A stretch of 64,000 nucleotides of DNA from Lamellibrachia columna. Lineage: Eukaryota; Annelida; Polychaeta; Sabellida; Siboglinidae. Positions 60,101-64,000 of the stretch are shown here, piece after piece; the stretch's first letter is position 1, and every line of letters starts with the position of its first letter. Below the pieces are notes generated by a model. It saw only the letters and a list, made by a program, of their open reading frames with translations. It was not told where the DNA came from and did no database searches. The stretch is taken from the NCBI GenBank assembly GCA_963662155.1, contig OY759268.1, positions 8,060,701 to 8,124,700 on the forward strand. Direction: 5' to 3'. A program made the position numbers and the translations under genes.

Positions 60101-61023
60101 GACAGAGCTCTGGTGCAAATCTGTCACTTCCGATGACACAGTGCTGGTGCTGCCTGCTGTCCCCTGGTGTCACACAAATACATTTATGTATAATAGTTTA
60201 ATATCCCTAGTCAGCTCAGGTCATCTATCTCACTTTTTGTTCCTAAAACTACGATTAACCTGGACAAATTTTCTCAGTAGCTACGCCCAAAATCTGGAAC
60301 AAACTACCCTTCACCTAAATATCATCTGAAATTAAAAATACAAAGACATATATTTGGTCACAATGGTATTTACACTTAACATTTACAGGGGTTACTCGCA
60401 TTGATTGATGGTTTTTGTGTGCAACCCTGTATGTCGATACAACGAATCTGGTTTGTTGCGCTTCTGAGCGGGGGTCCCGAGGACGCAGATGCTACAAAAG
60501 TTTGTTATTATTATTTAAAAGTGTTTATTCTTTACATTTATTACGTATACAAGTCATTTATATGTCTGAATAATTGTGTGTGTGTGAGTGCGTGCATGCA
60601 TGCGTGATTGCGTATGTATACACCACATAAGTAGGTATTCATACAACCCCAAAATAGGAGAAGGCAAGCACATACGTCATACGTTAAAACATGCAACTGA
60701 TTGATTCAGTGAATAATCATCCAGTTATTGAAAAAAAAATCTTTTATTTTTAATAAAAGATTTCCCCCATGACACCAGACATCCATCTACAGTGGTCACC
60801 AGGTTTGTTTTTGCTGAAAACAATACACTGTATGTCAAAGAAATGTCTATTAAATAGTACTGATCCTGATGGTAGCTCATTCACCAGGTCACTCCATCTG
60901 TCAAATTCCTGCTGTTTGGTTTACCTGAGGTTGTTGTTGTTGCTGGGAAACATATGACTGTTGTAGTAAGTACTGGTCATGTAGATGTTCCAGTAGTCGT
61001 CGTTGCTGTGTATCCAGCTTTGT
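47900..61023 (-). CDS. KDM6: KDM6/UTX-type histone H3K27 demethylase, 3' eleven exons
   Basis: Nuclear Fe(II)/2-oxoglutarate enzyme that removes methyl groups from H3K27. Eleven coding exons are joined by GT-AG introns: 61023-60925, 60163-59767, 59009-58891, 58430-58331, 56810-56540, 55491-55383, 54490-54391, 53468-53354, 51518-51374, 50238-49927 and 48157-47900. The phases all agree and total 2,025 bases, 674 residues plus stop. Hallmarks are [39 protein letters not shown] and [10 protein letters not shown]. The JmjC domain has GHQEN (iron ligands His and Glu), [37 protein letters not shown] and GTVHWVQA (third iron ligand). The C-terminal zinc domain has CSNC and CLEC pairs. The gene is incomplete, since the TPR region is absent and must lie right of the window. 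I cannot separate KDM6A from KDM6B type. Invertebrates usually have one KDM6. Confidence 0.93.
48612..49062. repeat. 46-bp minisatellite in KDM6 intron, about 9.5 copies
   Basis: The unit contains TTCCAAGGCCCGGTCACGCA and CAACACACGTACACGTAGTT, with C/T variants. Confidence 0.92.
49337..49705. repeat. 66-bp minisatellite in KDM6 intron, about 5.5 copies
   Basis: The unit contains AGTTTACATGCTCCTATTAT and ATTCTCATTACATCAAGACT. Confidence 0.92.
49927..50238 (-). CDS. KDM6: KDM6 exon 10 of window
   Basis: [20 protein letters not shown] through [18 protein letters not shown] to AHYCSNCE. This is the end of JmjC, the helical part and the first zinc Cys pair. Donor GTGGGT. Confidence 0.95.
50270..50460. 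mobile_element. SINE fragment in KDM6 intron (a)
   Basis: It contains GGTTTGAAACC, which fits a B box on either strand. On the minus strand it shares a TGGGGTTATTTTACTTGCC and AGACACCAGGTAGAA core with 57,310-57,365. It is a short, decayed SINE. Confidence 0.55.
50617..51023. repeat. 18-bp minisatellite in KDM6 intron, about 22 copies
   Basis: The unit is GAGGATGAAGGTAGTGGG with GGTAGT/GGCAGT/GGGCGT variants. Two breaks, near 50,715 and 50,840, change the frame. Confidence 0.95.
51168..51296. repeat. 21-bp minisatellite in KDM6 intron, about 6 copies
   Basis: The unit is AATGGCAGGAGATTGGGAGA followed by G. Confidence 0.95.
51374..51518 (-). CDS. KDM6: KDM6 exon 9 of window (JmjC third iron ligand)
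   Basis: [20 protein letters not shown] to [10 protein letters not shown]. Acceptor GATTGTAG, donor GTGAGT. A decayed partial duplicate of this exon start lies just upstream at 51,539-51,600. Confidence 0.95.
51539..51600. repeat. KDM6: Decayed partial duplicate of KDM6 exon 9 start and acceptor
   Basis: TCATTCTCAAATAGGTCCTC, then AAATAACTGATTCTGATGCC and ACCAACATG, mirror the exon and acceptor sequence at about 51,457-51,538, with some 23 bases missing. Confidence 0.7.
51620..52045. repeat. 53-bp minisatellite in KDM6 intron, about 8 copies
   Basis: The unit contains TTTTTGGTCTAGGTCAGAGT and AAGAAATAAAATAAACGACA. Confidence 0.95.
52168..52282. repeat. 57-bp direct duplication in KDM6 intron
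   Basis: Two perfect copies of a unit starting AGGATTTGCTGGGAGTTTTT. Confidence 0.9.
52440..52545. repeat. 20-bp minisatellite in KDM6 intron, about 5 copies
   Basis: The unit is AATATGTTGTTTATGTTCCT. Confidence 0.92.
52838..53225. repeat. 48-bp minisatellite in KDM6 intron, about 8 copies
   Basis: The unit contains TTTGTATGTGATGACATAAA and CAATAGTTGTCGTTATACCA. The copies are nearly identical. Confidence 0.95.
53354..53468 (-). CDS. KDM6: KDM6 exon 8 of window (JmjC iron site)
   Basis: [20 protein letters not shown] to VVHQLCE. It holds the first His and the Glu of the iron site. Acceptor TTGACAG, donor GTCAGT. Confidence 0.95.
53800..54040 (-). mobile_element. SINE fragment in KDM6 intron (b)
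   Basis: It resembles the body of the 780-1545 SINE (TAGTCCTTGGGACTGCTCAA, GCGCTTTACACTTC). Inside it is a short internal duplication around CCCCCGGCAGACCTGTT. Confidence 0.6.
54391..54490 (-). CDS. KDM6: KDM6 exon 7 of window (JmjC)
   Basis: [20 protein letters not shown] to VPGSRTP. The acceptor GTTACAG/GTTGTATCAG is the sequence that is copied throughout the array just upstream in the intron. Donor GTAAGG. Confidence 0.95.
54465..55215. repeat. KDM6: About 41-bp minisatellite carrying the KDM6 exon 7 acceptor, about 18 copies
   Basis: Read on the minus strand, many units are GTTACAG, then GTTGTATCAGCCAGTAACAT, then a short link. The first part equals the end of the intron and the first twenty or so bases of exon 7. 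The copy nearest the exon is the real acceptor. Variants include units of about 36-38 bases and changes at the AG of some copies. Confidence 0.9.
55383..55491 (-). CDS. KDM6: KDM6 exon 6 of window (start of JmjC region)
   Basis: [20 protein letters not shown] to KLPAFTR. Acceptor TTGTAG, donor GTAAGT. Confidence 0.95.
55525..56190. repeat. 65-bp minisatellite in KDM6 intron, about 10 copies
   Basis: The unit contains CAGTCAACGTCTCCCGTCCA and CTGTCCTGTACTGCTGGCTA. Confidence 0.95.
56250..56500 (-). mobile_element. LINE RT-region fragment in KDM6 intron
   Basis: The minus strand reads [35 protein letters not shown] and DQIEKVQRR, a CR1/L2-type post-RT segment. It lies in the intron between exons 5 and 6 on the same strand as the gene. 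Confidence 0.75.
56540..56810 (-). CDS. KDM6: KDM6 exon 5 of window
   Basis: [17 protein letters not shown] ... [17 protein letters not shown] and an acidic, serine-rich end. Strong family match. Donor GTAAAT. Confidence 0.94.
56960..57075. repeat. About 50-bp direct duplication in KDM6 intron
   Basis: AACACATTTAATGCAACAAA and ATGGTAATTTACTAGTGAAT occur twice. Confidence 0.85.
57200..57415 (+). mobile_element. SINE fragment in KDM6 intron (c)
   Basis: It shares the TGGGGTATTTTACTTCCCC and AGACACCAGGTAGAA core with fragment (a), in the opposite orientation. Confidence 0.55.
58063..58266. repeat. 8/12-bp minisatellite in KDM6 intron
   Basis: TGTGTGGAACTG and TGTGGAAC words alternate over about 200 bp. 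Confidence 0.92.
58331..58430 (-). CDS. KDM6: KDM6 exon 4 of window
   Basis: [17 protein letters not shown] and then [11 protein letters not shown], matching the UTX segment just before the DLGLFSTK motif. Donor GTACGT. Confidence 0.92.
58490..58590. repeat. Imperfect 35-bp tandem repeat in KDM6 intron, about 3 copies
   Basis: CACTCACCAGGTGTCAT-like words recur three times, just upstream of exon 4. Confidence 0.6.
58891..59009 (-). CDS. KDM6: KDM6 exon 3 of window
   Basis: Proline-rich, with the conserved [14 protein letters not shown]. Acceptor TTGCAG, donor GTATGT. Confidence 0.9.
59112..59345 (+). mobile_element. LINE ORF2 C-terminal tail, unexpanded
   Basis: It is collinear with 44,690-44,880 (AACACCAAAGTAGGCGCGGT, CCATCTGGAAAAAGGAGACG, AAACCCAGAAATTAAAGACC). 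It lies in the intron between exons 2 and 3 on the strand opposite to the gene. Confidence 0.65.
59767..60163 (-). CDS. KDM6: KDM6 exon 2 of window (variable linker)
   Basis: 397 bases; the end reads [20 protein letters not shown] and then SCKDQ. The Ser-rich linker precedes a conserved helix found in UTX proteins. The donor GTAGGT leaves one base over, matched by the next exon. The acceptor could be any of several nearby AGs. The first CAG keeps the phase. Confidence 0.8.
60925..61023 (-). CDS. KDM6: KDM6 exon 1 of window (glutamine-rich linker)
   Basis: 33 codons, phase 0 at both ends, from [10 protein letters not shown] to QQQQQPQ. The acceptor is GTTTTCCAG and the donor is GTAAAC. It is the least certain exon, since the linker is poorly conserved. 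It is supported by splice sites, phase and an open frame. Confidence 0.65.
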
Positions 61024-61134
61024 CTGGAAAACACAAACATTGGTTCTACAAAACATTGAAAATATAGCATTGGTAAATGGGTTGTTTATATAGCTGCCGT
61101 TAGTAGTAACATTTTGTCCTGCAAACACAATGTT

Positions 61135-61235
61135 GTACCGTAAAGGCCCCCCTCAAACACAGACAATGTTGTACTGTAAAGGCCCCCCTCAAACACAGAC
61201 AATGTTGTGTCTTAAAGGCCCCCCCCCCCCCTCAA
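61135..61235. repeat. About 38-bp tandem repeat upstream of KDM6 exon, 2-3 copies
   Basis: AAACACAGACAATGTTGT and TAAAGGCCCCCCTC recur, with a C homopolymer in the last copy. Confidence 0.8.
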
Positions 61236-61277
61236 GTTGATTCCTTTGTTTTCAGACACATAAAAAAAAATCCTACC

Positions 61278-61698
61278 TAATATCCACTGTGACATGCTAG
61301 CTCTAGTATCCACTGTGACACGCTAGCTCTAGTATCCACTGTGACACGCTAGCTCTAGTATCCACTGTGACATGCTAGCTCTAGTATCCACTGTGACATG
61401 CTAGCTCTAGTATCCACTATGACATGCTAGCTCTAGCATCCACTGTGACACGCTAGCTCTAGTATCCACTGTGACACGCTAGCTCTAGTATCCAATGTGA
61501 CACGCTAGCTCTAGCATCCCTGTGACACGCTAGCTCTAGTATCCATTGTGACACGCTAGCTCTAGTATCCATTGTGACACGCTAGCTCTAGTATCCACTG
61601 TGACACACTAGCTCTAGTATCCACTGTGACATGCTAGCTCTAGTATCCACTATGACATGCTAGCTCTAGTATACACTGTGACATGCTAGCTCTAGTAT
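61278..61698. repeat. 26-bp minisatellite, about 16 copies
   Basis: The unit is CACTGTGACACGCTAGCTCT followed by AGTATC, with CGC/TGC variants. It ends exactly where the LTR at 61,700 begins. Confidence 0.93.
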
Positions 61699-61699
61699 C

Positions 61700-61910
61700 T
61701 GTGACGGAACGCTTATACTTAACAGTTAATCGCTAGATGGCGACACTATCTTATCATTTACCATTGAAGTCGCCACATTAATGATATGCATGCCGGCACG
61801 GCTTGACCAATGAGAATGCTTGGTGTGTAGTAAAATGTGCTCCTAATAAAGTCGATTTGTTTTTAGTCAACGCGTTTGTATAATGAGAATATATACAACA
61901 AACCGCGACA
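61700..61910 (+). repeat. 5' LTR of a second Ty3/gypsy element (about 211 bp)
   Basis: It starts TGTGACGGAACGC and ends CCGCGACA. It is followed at once by TGGTGTCAAAAGC, a plausible primer binding site, and then by a gag ORF in the right place. No second LTR is visible in the window, so this assignment rests on the ends, the following site and the gag. Confidence 0.65.
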
Positions 61911-61928
61911 TGGTGTCAAAAGCTGGTA
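61911..61928 (+). promoter_or_regulatory. Primer binding site of the second gypsy element
   Basis: TGGTGTCAAAAGCTGGTA starts directly after the LTR. It shares TGGTGTCA with the first element, suggesting a related tRNA primer. Confidence 0.55.
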
Positions 61929-62201
61929 CGAAATGGTGTCTGTAAACAACTATAGCATCGACTGAGCGTAACGAGGATAATCGCAACGGAGTACATAGGC
62001 TGAAAAAAAAATGAGACTTGAGCCGACTACATCGAGCTTGTGAAACAACTTGGACTGTTCGAGCGGGAAGAAGTGGACGCGCTGACGTCATCTGACAGCT
62101 CCGGGCGGTAACGTGTTGTGCATTGTGCTAGCGGCGATTCAAGCCAGGTACTGTGAACTTTCATAGCGCTAAGAGGCAAGCAAGAAGCTAAATCAGCAGT
62201 C

Positions 62202-62957
62202 ATGTCGGAGGTAGACAGGCCCGACAGTGACAGTACATCCGGGGAAAGGGTGGCGGTACCTCCACCACCAGCAAATTTGCCCCCACCGAAGCCGTTGACA
62301 ATGGGCGATAATTTAGCTACTAGCTGGAAGCAATGGCGAAAGATATGGCTACGCTATGAAATTGCAACAGGCATTAATAAGCAGGATGGCTTAGTGAGAG
62401 TTGCAACACTTTTGTCAGTCATAGGCGAAGATGCAGCCAAAGTATATGACACTTTTACTTGGCTAGCTGGTGAAAACGAACAATGCATTGATCAGGTGCT
62501 GTCAAAATTTGACAGCTACTGTGAACCTCGTACACAGATCATATACGAGCGTTTTCATTTCAATAATCGCGTACAAGAAGCGGGCGAAAGCATTTCTGCG
62601 TACCTCACCGAGCTTCGTACGATCGCCAAGAACTGCGCGCACGATGGGATAACCCCTGATGAAATTCTCCGCGATAGGCTTGTGTTAGGCTTGCGTGACG
62701 ACAAGATGCGTGAACGCCTGTTACGTATAAATGACCTAACCCTCGAGAAAGCCATAGACATCTGTAAAGCGTCAGAGCAGACAAGTGCACAATTACAAGC
62801 TATGCAAAGTGGCAATCATGACGTCGTGAGTTTTGTGAGAAAACGTCAGACGCGTCATGCAGCCAGTACACCCGCTAATCGCACATACAAACCAGGCTTG
62901 TTACAATCACGTGATCCGGAAAAATTATTTTATTGGCGCAGCGATGAAGTCATTTAA
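62202..62957 (+). CDS. Gag of a second Ty3/gypsy element, 251 residues, pol lost
   Basis: Capsid-type Gag with a proline-rich start (PPPPANLPPPKPL). The retrotransposon gag core follows (SWKQWRKIWLRYEIATGI, ERFHFNNRVQEAGESISAYL, ILRDRLVLGLRDDKMRERLL). The frame ends at 62,957 before any zinc knuckle, and no protease, RT or integrase follows. The open frame suggests the deletion is fairly recent. It lies upstream of the first KDM6 exon of the window on the opposite strand, so it is probably within a KDM6 intron. Confidence 0.85.
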   Translation: MSEVDRPDSDSTSGERVAVPPPPANLPPPKPLTMGDNLATSWKQWRKIWLRYEIATGINKQDGLVRVATLLSVIGEDAAKVYDTFTWLAGENEQCIDQVLSKFDSYCEPRTQIIYERFHFNNRVQEAGESISAYLTELRTIAKNCAHDGITPDEILRDRLVLGLRDDKMRERLLRINDLTLEKAIDICKASEQTSAQLQAMQSGNHDVVSFVRKRQTRHAASTPANRTYKPGLLQSRDPEKLFYWRSDEVI

Positions 62958-63470
62958 ATAATGTCAATGGACGCATGCGCACCATGCAGTTCCACCGCGT
63001 CACACACCTGACCCACATGTCGAGTAGAAAATGGTGTTTGATGTAGCGGGTTTGTTGATATCCTGCCCGAAGTTATCGCGATCAGATCAACACTTTGTTA
63101 GACGAGTATTTACTAGAGGAAGACCAGCAGGACAGTGAGCGAGACAGTACAGTCATTTTGCGGTCAGGGGACGAGGTCGGCAAGCCCACAAGATGTGTCC
63201 GGCTATGCTCAAGACTGTCCCCGTTGCTGGGCCGTCCGACATGCAGGAGAGTGAACGAGACACTATAGTCGAATTGTGGGGAAGGGGGCAGGGCGCGAGG
63301 TCATCAACTCTGTTAGCTATCCCCGTCATCTGCACTCTTGCCGACGTCATGAAAGAGAGGACGTGACCGCTGTCCCAGAGACGATTAACTGTTTTGACGT
63401 GTCGTTGTTAATGTACTTGTTGTTGTTGTCTTGTATTAAATATGTCATTAATTGGCACTGACATTGTTAA
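62958..63470 (+). mobile_element. Possible 3' remnant of the second gypsy element
   Basis: GC-richer than its surroundings. It contains repeated words (GGACAGTGAGCGAGACAGTA against GAGAGTGAACGAGACACTAT) and purine-rich tracts (GGGGAAGGGGGCAGGG) such as precede LTRs. No LTR matching 61,700-61,910 is found. Assignment is tentative. Confidence 0.3.
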
Positions 63471-64000
63471 GAACCTCTTGCGCTTTTTTTACTATGAAAA
63501 GTATCAGATTGAACAAATATTATTATAATTACTTGAAACACTTTTCGGTATACAATTTGGTACATAACTGGTAGAAAGCATTTTTTAAAAAGTAGTTTAT
63601 TTAACACATTTGTGGGTAATTTGAAAAAAAAAATGTTGCGACAAATATTGATGTAGCTTTTAGTTACATTGTGTAAAGAAGGATAACCTGCATATAACAC
63701 TATACACCTTACTTTGCTAGCATTATTACTTCCAGAGATATGAGGCGTTTTTGAGAAAACAGGATTATTTCTTGGAAGATGTATGCTTTACCCACAAATA
63801 AGTGACTTAGAGGTGTGTAATTGCCACTGAAATGAACAGTACGAATGCAATGCTTTTAAAATAGGGGGGGGACACATTTTGAATAATAAAATAATAATTT
63901 TGTTTTTAAATCCACTTGCCGAGTCTCCCCTTAGGCTGAATAAATTATTATTATTTTTTAAATCACAAAAATCAAGTAAGTTCTTACTGCCCCAATTTTG
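63471..64000. other. AT-rich sequence, nothing recognised
   Basis: Short open frames only. A G homopolymer lies near 63,865. If KDM6 continues to the right, this is intron sequence. Confidence 0.4.

Overview
The window is a stretch of animal nuclear DNA with spliced genes, GT-AG introns, AATAAA signals, tRNA-derived SINEs, CR1/L2-like LINEs, Ty3/gypsy elements and an unusual density of minisatellites. Gene structure and repeat content suggest an invertebrate, perhaps a mollusc or another lophotrochozoan, or a cephalochordate. I cannot name the species from sequence alone. Two loci look like host genes. The rest is mobile elements, their relics and tandem arrays.

Layout. 1-10 kb: relics (a LINE fragment, two copies of one tRNA-derived SINE, a 5'-truncated LINE with a clean ORF at 7.1-8.3 kb) and small arrays. 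10-34 kb: a degenerating tandem segmental duplication built around an intronless class A GPCR gene. Each unit has a recurring upstream block (six copies), a receptor body and a recurring downstream block. Only the first receptor (17,234-18,172) is open. The second (24.3-25.3 kb) is frameshifted and carries a run of 43 GGC codons, the third (28.9-29.6 kb) has lost its centre, and a fourth unit (31.1-33.6 kb) has none left. A nearly intact, young Ty3/gypsy element (11,636-16,274) with 205-bp LTRs and a 5-bp target duplication sits inside one upstream block. LINE copies and a gypsy gag-protease relic lie between units. 34-47 kb: mostly minisatellites, including a 2-kb array of a 36-bp unit and a 2-kb array of an 84-bp unit that grew out of a LINE tail, plus further LINE relics.

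47.9-61.0 kb (minus strand): eleven 3'-terminal coding exons of a KDM6/UTX-type histone H3K27 demethylase. All splice phases agree, giving 674 codons plus a stop. They cover the linker, the JmjC domain and the C-terminal zinc-binding domain. The N-terminal (TPR) part is not in the window and would lie beyond the right edge. Most of its introns carry a private minisatellite family, and one family copies the splice acceptor of the neighbouring exon many times. 61.7-63 kb: the 5' LTR and gag of a second gypsy element, lacking pol.

No operon-like or prokaryote-type system is present. The most unusual feature is the interplay between minisatellites and the KDM6 exon boundaries.
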